This document shows positions 1-12,340 of a stretch of DNA of 31,219 nucleotides, piece by piece. The DNA comes from Lojkania enalia (Eukaryota; Ascomycota; Dothideomycetes; Pleosporales). The notes under the pieces were generated by a model that was not told the DNA's origin, ran no database searches, and saw nothing but the letters and a program-made list of their open reading frames with translations. The position numbers were made by a program, and so were the translations under genes. The stretch covers positions 1-31,219 of the forward strand of contig ML986899.1 in assembly GCA_010094045.1 (NCBI GenBank). Direction: 5' to 3'. Position 1 is the first letter of the stretch. Every line of letters starts with the position of its first letter.

Positions 1-545
1 AACCTTCTATTAACTGAAGCCTTTAGGTTTAGAACTTCTTATCCCCTACAATTAGAATTACCTTTAGAAAAGCTGTGTAGAGTACGCCTAGGTAGAAACT
101 TAGAGACTACTAATAACCTATTAGAATTAGAGGCAACCGCCAATATCTAACTATAATTTACCTTCTAATTCCCGTGCTAGAATCGATATATACGTAAGTT
201 GTAGTAAGAGTAAGCTTCTATTTACGCGTGTAGAATAACCGTTACTTCTTATAGGGGGCCCTATAACAGGCGGACCCCTCTCTATAGGGCTTATAATAAA
301 GAACCTATCTAATTTAGAGGGAAATTAGAGTAAACTAACCCTTAAGGAATAAATCGCAATTTTATAAGAAGAGATTACACGCTTAATATAATAGAGAACT
401 GTTAGTTCTAATTAACCTCTATAAACCACCGAATTAGAACTAATAATACGCTAGGAAACTTTTACAACTCCCCTAGTAAGAAACTTCTCAGCCACCCCTA
501 AACCCCCTTAAGCCTACCTTACTAAATATATACCTAAGATTAAAA

Positions 546-1310
546 GTCTTATAGATAGTAGTAAACCTATATTTAAATAATAGTAAGCCTTAATCCTAGA
601 CTAACTTAAGATTAATATAGATTACTATCCGATAGAACGTGTATATATAGCGTTAGTATAAGGATACACCTCTAGTACTGCGAAAGGGTATCTAAAGCTA
701 AAATACCTAGCTAAATTAGACTAGTATTAGTTTAAGAATATTAAAGAAATAATTTTACTTCTATAATTATATTTTATTATAGATAATAAAGAGATAGAGG
801 TACGATAGGCGTTTTAAGTCCTAAGGATAAATAAGAGAAAAGTATTCCCAACTTTTAAAGCTCGCTTTATTAGTACAACTATTAGAGGATACGTATCCTA
901 ATCTAAGTAGTTCTTCTACCTATAGGATAAGATTCTCCTTAGCCTAAAGATACTAAACTTTAGCTTTAAGCTTATATAGAAAGGCTCCTTTAATACTATA
1001 GTCGCCTATTTAATAGCCTATAATATAGAAAGGAGGAGTATTCCTAGCCTTCTAGAATAAACTATTAGCCTACAGGTTGCAGCTAAAATAAATTCGGATC
1101 GATATTAGAAGGTTTCTAAGAGTATATCTAAAGTAACCTATAATCTAATACTACTCTAACCTACTCTAGTATTAATACCTTATTCTACTATAATTGCTTT
1201 CTAATAATCTAGTAAGACTCTCGCATCTAAAAAGTATACGACCCTAGGTAATTACTATAATTATAGTAAACTAGGATACTTTACAAACAAATATATAGTC
1301 TTTAAAGTAT
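546..1310 (+). pseudogene. Element A gag-like capsid region with decayed zinc knuckle
   Basis: One frame reads through with stops as a retrotransposon capsid region. It ends in a nucleocapsid zinc knuckle at 1253-1294. The ligand spacing of a CCHC knuckle (C-x2-C-x4-H-x4-C) is preserved exactly, but all four ligand codons now read Tyr: TGC or TGT became TAC or TAT, and CAC or CAT became TAC or TAT. Those are the changes RIP makes. In the living element this protein would have formed the particle and packaged the RNA. The start of the frame is not defined. Confidence 0.75.
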
Positions 1311-1489
1311 AAAAGATAGAAGTTAAATAAGAGAAGATTAAGGAAGAAGAGTTCTTAGACATAAATAAGTACTATCTAGATAGTTCTCGGGTGGGAAATA
1401 GAGATACCTAGGAAAATTTTCTATTCTAGGCTTAAGTAAGTACAACTTATTAAATATTAATTTATTGTATTTATTTAGAGAAAAGTACT

Positions 1490-1960
1490 TTTAAATTCCT
1501 ACTATTCTATATTTAAAAGGTGTTAGTATACAACTAAACGCCCTTATTAATACTAGCACCTAAGGCTTCCTGTTTCTTAATTCTATAGTAGCTAGATTAC
1601 TCTCCTAAGCCCTATATATATTAATATAGCGCTTACTCTTTAAAATTAATATTAAAGGTTTTTAGGACTAAATCTAAACCCTAGTTAATTAGTATATCTA
1701 CTTACACCTGTAAATTAATAGAAGAACTATCTGAAACTACCTATATATTATTATAGATCTAGGTACTTAGGATTATATTATTAGTATTAAATAGTTATAT
1801 TATTTTTAACTCTAGCTAGATATAGATAAGAATCGGATTATATAGCCCTCTAAATATCCTACTACTTATAATCCTTTACCTCCTCTTCTTATATAATTAA
1901 CTCAGCCAGCACGCAATAAGGAGGTAGAGCTAAATATCTAGTAACGCGACGCTCTATAGG
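1490..1960 (+). pseudogene. Element A aspartic protease region
   Basis: The retroviral-type protease active site LIDTGA is recognisable at 1546-1560 as L-I-N-T-S-T, with Asp to Asn and Gly to Ser changes that fit G to A transitions. It is followed by a stop where Gln is expected and then G-F-L-F-L. The protease would have processed the Gag-Pol polyprotein. It lies between the zinc knuckle and reverse transcriptase, as in other Gypsy elements. The boundaries are approximate. Confidence 0.65.
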
Positions 1961-2199
1961 AAAAGAACTAGTATTAGTAGTTTTATAGTCTAACTATCTA
2001 TTATATTAAGAGTCTACTAAGACTACTAAAATTATATTAGTCTCTTATAGCTTATAGTCTAAATAAGCTTAGAGCTCCTGTACGCCTGTATATAATAAAG
2101 TCTAAACCTAATCTAAAGAAATTCCGTTCTCCTATTATCGCTCTTATCTTAGCTAATACTTTTTACTTTAACATAAAGAGAAAAGAGAACGAGTTTTTC

Positions 2200-3680
2200 T
2201 CTATATCTCTATACGAAATCGAGCGGATAATTAAAGATAAGTAAGCTCTAGAGCTGGAAGACGAGGCTAAAAATAAAGTACTAGTAAATCTCCGATTACT
2301 ATTTAAATACTATAGATATTAGAATATATTTAGTAAAACTGCGGCTTATTAATTACTAGAACACCGCTCTTATAATTATAAGATTATCCTTATAGAACTC
2401 CTCCCTAATAGTTACAGCCCGTTATATAAGTAGAATATTAAGAAGCTAGAGGCAACTAAAAAGTATATTATAGATAATCTATAGTATAGGTATATTAAGT
2501 AGAGTTAGAGCCTTTTTATATCTCTAATCCTTTACGTCTATAAACTTAATAGCGACCTGTATATCTATATAGATTATTATAAACTTAATACTCTTACCTA
2601 TAAGAACATATATCCGATACTATATATAGATAAACTCCTATCTAGGCCTACTAAAGTAGTAATTTTTACTAAGTTTAATATTTGCGCGGCCTTTAACAAG
2701 ATTAGAATAGACTCTAGTTTTAAAGAATATACTACCTTTTAGACTCGATACGGAACCTATAAGTATAAAGTTCTACCTTTTAGATTATATAACGGCCCAG
2801 CAATTTACTAGCGCTATATAAACGACGTACTAATTAACTACCTAGATAACTTCTATATCGCTTATCTAGACGATATCCTAGTCTATTTAGAAGACGAGGT
2901 AATATATACTATCTACGTTAAGAAAGTTCTTAAGAGATTACGTTAAATAGGGTTATAAGTTGATATTAAGAAGAGCGAATTCTATATTACCTGAACTAAA
3001 TACCTTAGCTACATTCTATTAAATAAAGGCCTTAAGGTTGATCTAGAGAAGGTAGAAGTACTATACAACTAGCAGCTACCTACTACTATAACGGGTATAA
3101 AATCCTTCTTAAGTTTTACTAGATTCTATTAACAGTTTATACCGGAATTCTCACATATTATAAAGCTAATTATTATACTATAAAGCCCTACAACCCCTTT
3201 TATATAAACTTTAGAATGTAATATTACCTTTAAGAAATTAAAGTCAGCTCTATTAAGTATATCTATACTCTACTACTTTAACTCTACGTTAGAAACAAAA
3301 ATGGAAACTAATACTTCTAATAGAGTAGTTATAAGAGTACTATTATAGAAATATTCTAACGGAAAATAGTACCTTATAGCGTTCTATAGTAAAGTTCTAT
3401 CTGGTTCGGAACTAAACTGGGAGATTTATAATAAGGAACTATTCGCAATTGTTACTGCGTTTAAGTAATAGAGGGTAGAACTTACTTTAGTAGCTACTAG
3501 AACTCTAGTATATACTAATTATCGCTTACTTAAATATTTTATAACTACGAAAGTACTTAATACTTGTTAGGTTTATTAGACTAAGGAATTAGCTTAGTAT
3601 TAGTTCCGAATTAAGTATACTTTAAGTAAGAATAATACTAGAGTAGATATCCTCAGCCGTTGCGAATAAGATATAAAAAA
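2200..3680 (+). pseudogene. Element A reverse transcriptase and RNase H
   Basis: The polymerase core is clear. The catalytic YLDD box is intact at 2863-2874 and is followed by ILVY. Upstream is a fingers and palm region with FNICAAFNKIRI at about 2680-2710. RNase H follows: TNTSNRVV (ancestral TDAS) at about 3307-3330 and SGSELNWEIYNKEL at about 3400-3445. Many stops in positions expected to be Gln or Trp show that the enzyme is not made. The domains would have copied element RNA into DNA. Element B carries the same region in reverse orientation, truncated at its start. Confidence 0.85.
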
Positions 3681-3699
3681 CTTAAAAGCAGCTTAAACT

Positions 3700-4719
3700 G
3701 ATAATTAGTCGAGAGTTCTACTTAGACTATATCGATTTCACCCCCGAATTAATACTAAATTAGCCTAGTCCTATATTATCTAAATAATAACTTAAGCAGC
3801 TATACTAAACGTTATTAAAGGCTAGGAGTAGATTATATTACTGGACTCTCTAGAGTTAATTAACGTATTACTATAGGAAAACTAAGCCTCCTTCGCGTAG
3901 GAACGTACTCTCTTACCCTATAAGTATTAGATAGAGAACGGACTACTCCTCTACAATAATCATTTATATATTCTATTAGATTTAGGCCTTTATATATAGC
4001 TTATATAAGAGGCTTATAATTAAGTATCTTCTATATACTTAAGTGCTACTAAAACCTATTAGTTACTATCCTAGAAGTACTACTAGAAGAGTATAAAAGC
4101 TACTTGTAAATAATATATATAGAATTATATTCTATATTATAAAGCTTATCTAATATAAACTTAAACCCTAGGTTTTATCTATCTACTTCCTATACTAAAT
4201 TAACTAATATAGTACCTATATATTAACTTTAAAGATTTTCCTATAGATAAGTCCGGATACAATTAGATTATAGTAGTAATTAATCGCCTATCTAAATAAG
4301 TAATATCTATCCCCTACTATTATATAATTAATGTACGGGGAATAGCCGAATTATTTATTTAATAGGTATACTACTTTAGCTATACGCTTAAAACTATTAT
4401 TTTAGATTAAAGACCTTAGTTTATATCTAGTTTCTAGTCCGAATTCTACTATATCTTAGGTGTAAAGATTAAACTATCTACTACTTATTATAAAGAGACT
4501 AACAGACAGATAGAAATTATAAACAAGTATATTAATTAGAGACTACGCTCTTTCGTATTCTTCTACTAGAATAACTAGAGTTCTCTATTATCTATAATCG
4601 ACCGAGTATAAGCAACTCTACCCTATACAACTATTAGAATATCCCCGTATTAGATCTTATACAGATCTAAGCCCTATTAGAATTGGGATTAGAAATATTC
4701 TATTAATCCTATTACTATA
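3700..4719 (+). pseudogene. Element A integrase, N-terminal and catalytic part
   Basis: A decayed zinc-binding region (ATKTYQLLSQKYY around 4045-4085) leads into the DDE integrase core. The second catalytic block reads LD-RPQFISSF at about 4402-4440. The stretch KLSTTYYKETNRQIEI at about 4470-4520 matches the conserved block containing the final Glu. The frame breaks off at 4719, where the LTR of element D begins, and the same integrase resumes at 11,597. In the living element it would have inserted the cDNA into the genome. Confidence 0.85.
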
Positions 4720-5091
4720 TATAACGGCCCTTCTAATTAGCCTAGTACAGGGCGGAGTAATAACTAAGAGTAATCACGTACTACAAAGTATATTATTCTT
4801 ATAGGCTTATAATAGAAGTACATAAGTAGAGTGTGCGAAGGATATTTAAGTTAATTATAAAGAGCTACGAAGATTAGAGTTATAAGGTTGTTAAATACAA
4901 TTTAGTTCTCTTATTATTTTCTTACTTAGTTACTTAGTTAACTAAGCTACTAAGTGCACTTAGTTACTTAGTTAGCTAAGCTACTAAACGTATTACGTAC
5001 CTTATACTAGTCTTATTCTTCTAGCTATATAGAGTCCTAAATCTTAATTGAGTCTAGTATAGGGGTTCTAGTAAGGATACCTGTAATACTA
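4720..5091 (-). repeat. 3' LTR of element D (372 bp)
   Basis: It aligns without length change to 11,225-11,596. The plus-strand start reads TATAACGG here and TGTAACAG in the partner copy, so the canonical TG end has been converted to TA here. The other end reads TAATACTA, consistent with an ancestral TAATACCA. A polypurine tract lies directly inside it at 5092. The LTR contains a pair of palindrome-rich direct repeats at about 4921-4988. Confidence 0.9.
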
Positions 5092-5104
5092 CCTTCCCCT
5101 TCTA
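5092..5104 (-). promoter_or_regulatory. Polypurine tract of element D
   Basis: On the minus strand this reads AGAAGGGGAAGG, lying directly against the start of the 3' LTR. This is where plus-strand DNA synthesis would be primed in an LTR retrotransposon. It fixes both the LTR boundary and the orientation of the element. Confidence 0.8.
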
Positions 5105-5719
5105 AACTCTTAGCCTAAGAGTTTTCCCGTTTTAAACTAATATATAGTAGGGTTAATACGCTGTTTTCGCTGAGACTATATATATTCCTAATACTTCCCC
5201 TTTATCGTTTAACTCTAAGTAGATACTATTATACTAATTATATAGACTGTTTAGGTAAAACGATTATACTTTATTCCCGGTATTCTCGTAAGGGGTTAAC
5301 TTATAAGGTAGATAAGAAGGAGACACCTAAAAAGTTATATTGTTTAAAGTACTTTTATACTAGTATACGTTTGTTATATAATATAGATCGCGATACTTAG
5401 ATTATTTATATATTTTAGTCCCGTAATACTAGTTTGTTCCTGATTCTTTCTAGTAGTAAAACGGGATGCTGAAGTTGTAAAGCTGGAAGAGGAGATCTGT
5501 CTAGTCTAGGAGGAGTTAGAGCAACTTTTTAATAAGGTAGCAGTAGCTTATACAAAGATTTAGCACCTTTATAAAGTTTGTAAATAAATAAAGTATAGGT
5601 AGGTAGAGGGTTATAAACGTGCGTGGGAGTAGCTTAAGGAGGAGGAAGAGGTAGATTATAAGGCGGGTCTTCTTCCTAAGGCGGAGTCGCCTTCTATAAT
5701 ATAGCTAATACTATTTAAT

Positions 5720-5970
5720 TCTACTACTCTATCTCCAGGTTTTCTTCGTAAATTTAGATTTTATAATATACCTGCAACACCGTAGGGCTAAGGTTTTCTT
5801 CTAACTCTTAGATATTATTCTATAGGTTCCCGTATTTATCCGTTTCTAACTATTTTATTAGATAGTATTATTTACTATTTCGTATCTTATATCTTATTAT
5901 TTTCTCAACTTTCTATTCCTAATCTTCTCCGTACGCGTCTACGTTATATACTACTAGTTTAGCGTCCTGA
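5720..5970 (-). pseudogene. Chromodomain at the C-terminus of element D integrase
   Basis: The minus-strand translation reads KVEKIIRYKIRN, then YYLIK, then a stretch ending in ELEENLSPTV, with stops where Trp or Gln are expected. This is the core pattern of an integrase chromodomain (VEKI...YLVKW...WEPEENL), which directs chromoviruses to heterochromatin. The aromatic cage Trp codons are lost to RIP. Confidence 0.75.
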
Positions 5971-8019
5971 GGTGCCTTTTCTATAAGCGCGATATAGAAG
6001 GTTAGGTAGATTTTTATAGTTGTAGGTAATTTAAGTTAATAGTTTATAGGTAACGTCTGTTCTTTAATCTTATATAGTCCGATTTTAATATAGTCTAGTT
6101 TACTACTTAGTCGTTTACTTCGAATATTTCGTCTTAGCAGCTAAACTTTTTCTCCCTTCTTAAAGTAAGGTAGTTATTTATATTTCTTATTATAGTATTT
6201 CTTAATAGTATATTATAGGAACTAGAGATCTTTCTTCAGTAAGTCTTGTATTTATTAAATAATCTCAACTTATTCTTATACTTAGGGTACCTATAATACT
6301 ACTTTAATCGGGGTATTATATATTTTTAGTTTATACCTATAGTTTACTATAAATAGTAATACTCCGGTTATATTATATATAGTACTATTATACGCGAGTT
6401 ACGCTATTAGTAGTAGTATTACCTAATTATTTTATCTGTAGTTAAGGTAGTACTATAGGTATTACTCTACTATTTAGTTTATTCGTTCTATCTATCTATC
6501 TATTTATAGGTAAAATGCCGTAGATATTTTATATTTAATTCCTAGTAAGTTTATAATTATCTACTAAAACTTTAAAGTAAACTTAGTATTTTAGTCTATA
6601 ATTATCTTCTAGAGTACTCTATACTGTACTACGATCTATTTTAGAAAGATATTTACAACTTATTCTACTAGTAATACTTTATTATAGGGGATAAAGTAGG
6701 TATACTTTATAAGTCTATCTATAATTATTATAATAGAGTTGTATACTTCTCCCTTAGGGTAGTCTTTTAACTTTAGTAGCTTAACGATAAAGTCTATAGT
6801 AATTTCTGTCTATAGTCTAGTAGATATTTCTAGGTTTTATAATAGTCTGTAGAGTATATATCTATTAGGTTTATTTTATTAGCAGTCTATATATTCTCGT
6901 AACGTATTTTTTACCTATTCCCTTGCTTTAGAAAAGTAGAATCCCCTAAGGATTCGTTCTAGCGTTTTTTCTATTCTTTAGTATCTGTAGGTAGGGGCTT
7001 TATAAAATTATCTAATAAATTCTTTTCTAACTTTAGCTGGTACGTAGATTTAATTATAGACGTATAGTAGTCTATCTATCTATTCCGGTTCTTATTCTTA
7101 GAGTTCTTCAGATATCCTATCTGTTACTAATCTAATTAGTATTATCTAGCTTACTTCTTTAGTAATAGTTGTTGCTGCGAGTCGTGGGTAATTATATACT
7201 ATACTTCCATCTTATTATCTTCTTAGTAGTATAGCTGTAGTTCCTTTCTCTTACTCGTATTCTAATAGTCTACTTAGTACGTCTACTCTTTAGTTCTATT
7301 TTCCGCTAATATAGATAATTTTAAAGTCGAATGTAGCTAGTTCTTATAACTATCTAACCTATCTAGGGGTAAGAGTTTTAGTAGTAAGAAAGGTGGTAAG
7401 GTTCTTATAATCGTAATAGACTTTGGTTTACTATTTCGCTCCTTACAGGTATACACGCCATTCTTTAAAGTATACTATAATAGCTAGGAGTTCTTAGTCG
7501 TATATATTATAGTTTATCTCTACTAGTATAAGTTTTCGTAAGTAATATACTACTAGATATTATTTCCTATTATAGATTTGTATAAGGATTCTAGCTATTC
7601 TTATTTCTAATACGTCAGTTTCTATAAGAGCTTTCTTTTCTAGGTTATAGAGTTTCAGTACCGGTTCCTGCTAAAATTGTTTCTTAACTTCTTAAAAGGC
7701 CTTTTCTTATTTATTTCCCTATATAAAGGTAACATCTTTCTTTAATAGTTGAGTTAGAGGTATAGTTATATTACTCTAATCGTTAATAAAGGTTCGATAG
7801 AAGTTATAAAATCCTATAAAAGATTAGATATCTTTAATTAACTTTAGGGTTAGCTAGTCTCTAATTGCTGCTAATTTGTTTAGGTCTATTTATAGTTGCT
7901 CTAGTTCGATAATAAATTCTAAGTAGTCTATTTTTGTAGTATAGAATTTGTACTTTCTTACTTTAAGGTATAGTTTTACTACTTATAATACGCGTAGTAC
8001 TTGTTTAATATATTCTTTA

Positions 8020-8600
8020 TATTCCTATTTTATTTTTAAATATATAAGAACGTTATTTAAGTATACTATATAGAATTGTTTAAAATAGGGTTTTAATATC
8101 TTATTAATTCGTTTTTAGAAGGTGGCTGGTATATTAGTAAGTCTAAATAGTATAACTAGGTATTTAAAGAGTCCTCTTTTTATTCTAAATACTATTTTCT
8201 ATTCGTCTCCTTCTTTAATATAGATTTAATAGTACGCGTTCTAGATATCTAATTTTGTAAAGATAGTAGCTTCTCTTAATTAGTTTTTTAAATCACGAAT
8301 GAGTGGTAAAGGATATTAATTCTTAATTATAATATTGTTAAGGGTGCGATAATTAACATATATTTATAAGTCGGTTGTTCCTTTCTTATTTACGAAGAGT
8401 ATAGAGTATGCTACTAGTAAGTTTAATTCTCTAATTATTCCCTTCTTCAAGTATTCGTCTACGTATTATTCTAGAGCCTTTATTTTCCTTAGTATTAGGC
8501 TGTATATTAGTCTATATCTAAGTTCTTTTCCTGGTTATAATTTGATTTTATAATCGTGTTCTCTGTATTTAGGTAGGTATCGTAGTAGTTCTTAGAGCTG
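8020..8600 (-). pseudogene. Element D reverse transcriptase core
   Basis: On the minus strand the frame gives, in order, LEQYVDEYLKKGIIRE, SILFVNKKGTTDLQICVNYR, FTKLDI-NAYYQIRIKEGDEWK, and a YLVILFRLTNIPATF block followed by IVYLNNVLIY. This is the Gypsy polymerase with its YLDD box changed to YLNN by G to A transitions (about 8055-8066). The frame is close to open over about 180 codons apart from RIP stops, so the identification is firm. Its family differs from that of element A. Confidence 0.85.
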
Positions 8601-10114
8601 TTTTATCAAATGTTGGTATTTCTTAAGTACGCTATATAATGCGTTTTCTATTAGGAATAATTCTTTTACTACTTCTTTTACTATTACAGCGAGTTGTTTC
8701 TTAATTAGTTGGCTAGAGTTTTTAAGGATGATTCGTCCCGTTTACCAATTTATCTAAGGGTTTTCTTTTCTTAACTATAGGATTCCTAGGATAATATTAT
8801 AGTCGGTAATCTCTACAATTTAGAATATTTGTCCTTATTAGGTTGTTCCTGGAATTTCGAACTCTTCTAGTTCTATAGTATATATAACTTTCTTCTAGAA
8901 ATCTTTTCTTTCTATAGTTTAAATTATATAAGGTCGTTCTAGTCGTATTATAGGTATTCCTTTTCTAGTAATATAGTTACTAGCTATAAAATTTTTTGTT
9001 ACTCTACTATTAATAAGTATATATACTTTATAGTTATAGTACCGTCCGGGTGTTATAAGGTAGTATTCTCCTACGTTCCTATATAACTAAGTTATCTCGG
9101 GCTAGTAGGCTATTACTTCTTTTATAAATATATATTTCGGGCATTTCCGTTCTAGATATTCGTACTATAGTCTTCCTCTAACGTATACTTTAGGTAATAG
9201 AGGTCTAGGTTCGAGTACTATATAGTTTTAGGTTTATTTAGTAACTTCCTATTCTATTATAGCTTCTTACTTTATAGGGTTTCCTAGTACTTCGTTTTCG
9301 TTTAGTCGTCTTAGCTATACGCCTATATTTTCCTTTCTTCCTTAGTAGGCTTTATACTGTTATTTAGTATACGATATCTATACTATCTTAAAATGTGCTA
9401 GATAGTATTAGTTTATATAGGAGTTATTATCTTCTCTAACCTAGTAGTCCTATTCTTATTTATATCGTGATACCTTTAGTATCCAGTATTTTACTAGTAC
9501 TTCGTTTTATAAGAAGGCTACTGCTTTCCGTACTATGTATACAGCCTTGTCCTAATCTATTATACTAAGGTGCCTTTCTACTACTTTCGTAGTTTCTATC
9601 TATTTTTGGAAATATAAGAAGCGGATTTCCCTAGAGTAGGTATTTTACTATTCTTTATAAACGTCGATAATATCTTATTCTAGTCTATTCTTATCGTAGA
9701 ATTTTATAGGTAGTTTATCTCGTAGAGTAGCTATAGGAGCCGGTATTCCCTATTTATACTCGATCATTCCTTGTTAGTACGTAGAATATGCTCTAGGTAC
9801 TAGCTTAGGTGTTAGTATTTTAGTAGTAGCTTCTTCTATTTATAACGGGGTATTTATTTCTTTATCCTTATTAGGTATTTCCTAAACTTCTTCTAGCTAT
9901 CTTTTTATACGTTCCTGCGTTGCTGTAAGTTATATTTTCTTTTAAGACTAATATCCTATAGCTTCTTTAAGTTGTCGGTGTATTTAACACTCGTCTTCGT
10001 TATAGAAGGACTAATATAAGGTTCCGTGTTCTATAGTTGCAGCTAATTTTTCTTTACCTGCTTCCTGCGGTTTGTCTTCTATAGGCTAGTTTCTTTTTTC
10101 TTTCTTTTTACTTC

Positions 10115-10170
10115 GACATTCCTTTACTATATATCCTAGTTTTTAATAATTGTAATACTTAATATCTTTT
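10115..10170 (-). pseudogene. Element D nucleocapsid zinc knuckle
   Basis: The minus-strand translation reads KYYNY-KLGYIVKECR, where a CCHC knuckle would read CYNCGKPGHIAKEC. The first two Cys and the His are now Tyr, and the last Cys is still present. This marks the end of gag, and the rest of gag lies at higher coordinates up to about 11,200. Confidence 0.65.
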
Positions 10171-11224
10171 TTCTAAGTCTTCTTTTCCTAAGTCGCCTAT
10201 AACTTAGGCTTCTTTTCTCTAGTAGCGCTTAGATCTATAAGTCCGCCCGCGTCGGTAGCCTTTACTAAGAAGTATATCCTTTAGTAGTACGCTTGTCTTT
10301 CCTTATTTTTAAACTAGTATAGTTCGTTGTTAATTCTCTTTACTAGTTAGAAGTATAACGCTAGGTCCTGTAGTTACTCTATATATATTATTACTCTTCT
10401 TATTTCTATTTTTAATCCTCTATAGAACTTTACTATTATACTATAGTCGTTTTATACAACTTTATTCGAGAGCTGTTAAAAGCTTAATATATACGAGGTA
10501 ATAGATCCCAGTTAAACTAGGTTATAGAGTCTATCTTCTACTGCTTATACTTCGTTAATATCTCTAAACGCTAGTTTAAGTTTCTATTAGAAATATACTA
10601 AACTTATAAATATTACCTTAGTTTTATTCTTCTAGTATTCCTCCGTGTAGTTCTTAAAATCTATTAGAAAGGACTGGAACTAGTTGAGTAGTTTACCTGT
10701 TAAGTATACTCCTATAAATAGTACTTTCTTATTCTTATATTAAATAATATCGAGGTTAGCGTTGATATAGATTCTTACTACTACTAGGAATCCTTTAAGC
10801 TTGGACCTGGTTCTATTGAATTTGTCGAGTAGTACTAGTTTAATTTATTATTAGTAATATATTATTAGTAATACTCTTTTAACTTATTTAAGTTTTTAGA
10901 TAATTCCTATAAGTCCTATCCCTTATTTACTATTAACTATTCCTTATATTCCTTTAAGACTTTCGAGAAGGCTGTTCTAAGTCTTTTTTAAGCTTCTTAT
11001 CTATTTATCTGCTAGAACTAGCTATTCCCGTTATTACGCTAATTCGTTCTACATTCTTATAAATATAGTTGTTATATCTACCTCCGAAGAGGTGGCTTTA
11101 CTAGCTAATCCCAACATTCTACTTGCGTGAGTTTCCTACGTTACTTACCGAAGGTATCTCTTTCCTTATAACTAGAGTAGTCTGACTAGTCTTACTTCTT
11201 CTAGCCTTACGAGGGTAGTTAAAG

Positions 11225-11596
11225 TGTAACAGCCTTTCTAATTGGCCTGGTATAAGGCGGGGTAATAACTAAGAGTAATTATGTACTACGAGGTATATTA
11301 TTCTTATAAGCTTATAATAGAAGTATATAAGTAGAGTATGCGAAAGATATTTAAGTTAACTATAAAAAGCTACGAAGATTAGAGTTGTAAGGTTGTTAAA
11401 TACAATTTAGTTCCCTTATTATTTTCTTACTCAGTTATTCAGTTAACTAAGCTACTAAGTATATTTAGTTGCTTAGTTAGCTGAGTTACTAAGTACGTTA
11501 CATACCTTATACTAGCCTTATTCTTCTAACTATATAGAGTCCCAGATCTTAATTAGGTCTAGTATAGGGGTTCTAGTAAAGATGCCTATAATACTA
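11225..11596 (-). repeat. 5' LTR of element D (372 bp)
   Basis: This is the partner of 4720-5091 and has the same length. It retains the TG end at 11,225 (TGTAACAG). I see no clear tRNA primer-binding site just inside it, so priming may have been of another kind or the site has been destroyed. Confidence 0.9.
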
Positions 11597-12340
11597 TAAT
11601 AGATAAATTAAATTATAAAAACGCTTTAGCTCTAGTAACTCGTATATATACAACCTAGGAAACCGTAAAGGCTAATATTAAGAAAGCTTAGGATCGTATA
11701 TAATCCGTTATTAACTATTACTAGTAACCGATTAATTAGTAGATCGGTAATATAGTCTATTTAAATACTAAGAACCTTACGGTTTAGAGACTAAACTAAA
11801 AGCTATCTAATTAATAGAAGAGCCCTTTTAAAGTACTAGAATAGGTTAGAAACTTATACTATCTATAGCTACCCCTAGGGTTGAGAATATATAATATCTT
11901 CGTACTAAACCTACTATATAAGAACCCCTAGGACCCTCTACTAGGGTAAGAAGCTCTAAAACCACCCGCTATCGCTATTAAGGGGGTAGAAGAGTAGGAG
12001 GTTAAGGAAATACTAGCTAGTAAGCTATATTATAAGACCCTTAAATACTATATAAAATAGGTAGGATATAATTCTAACCTAGTCTAGTATAAAGCTTTAA
12101 ATTTTATAGGTTCGCCTTATAAGCTAAGAACTTTTTATAATAAGTATCCGAATTAGCTAGAACCCTTAAGAGCCCTAACTAAATAGATTAAAGTATATAA
12201 GGATAGTATAGAAAATATAAATTATCTAGTAGACGATAATATATAAGAGTTAAGTAGTAGATTAGAAAACTAAATTATAGGCCTAAAATTACTCCTCTAT
12301 AGAATCTAGAGGGTCTGATAGTAGGCTGTTAGATACCTCC
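11597..12340 (+). pseudogene. Element A integrase C-terminus and chromodomain
   Basis: The integrase frame cut at 4719 resumes here: ALALVTRIYTTWETVKANI, then VYLNTKNLTV, a PFKVLE-like block and LPLGLRIYNIF. This is followed from about 11,985 by a chromodomain (VKEILASKLYYKTLKY, then VGYNSNLV), which tethers the integrase to heterochromatin. A long acidic tail ending in LVDDNIQELSSRLEN follows. Stops replace several expected Gln and Trp codons. The part from 11,987 onward is repeated after the sequence gap. Confidence 0.85.

Larger units (their letters stand above)
1..4719 (+). mobile_element. Element A: RIP-degraded chromodomain Ty3/Gypsy retrotransposon, 5' part
   Basis: Conceptual translation across stop codons gives gag, protease, reverse transcriptase, RNase H and integrase in Gypsy order on the plus strand. 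CpA and TpG are nearly absent and most stops fit CAG, CAA or TGG changed to TAG or TAA, so the element is dead by RIP. Comparison with element B (position 1 here corresponds to about 17,440 on the other strand) puts the 5' LTR just outside the window, some 165 bp upstream. The integrase is cut at 4719 by the insertion of element D and continues at 11,597. Removing the insertion and the duplicated contig overlap, the whole element would be about 7.2 kb, normal for a fungal chromovirus. Confidence 0.9.
4720..11596 (-). mobile_element. Element D: complete RIP-degraded chromodomain Ty3/Gypsy element nested in A
   Basis: Two 372-bp LTRs (4720-5091 and 11,225-11,596) bound a minus-strand Gypsy element of 6877 bp. 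Reading the minus strand, the order is LTR, gag with zinc knuckle, protease, reverse transcriptase, RNase H, integrase, chromodomain, polypurine tract, LTR. The element interrupts the integrase of element A: the frame ending at 4719 continues at 11,597. All frames are broken by RIP-type stops. A clean 5-bp target duplication is not visible (CTATA before, TAATA after), perhaps because RIP altered it. Two LTRs that differ mainly by transitions suggest one insertion followed by RIP. Confidence 0.9.

Noticed and set aside
4715..11601. A 5-bp target duplication around element D
   Set aside because: The flanks CTATA and TAATA do not match convincingly, even allowing RIP transitions, although the insertion itself is clear from the split integrase.
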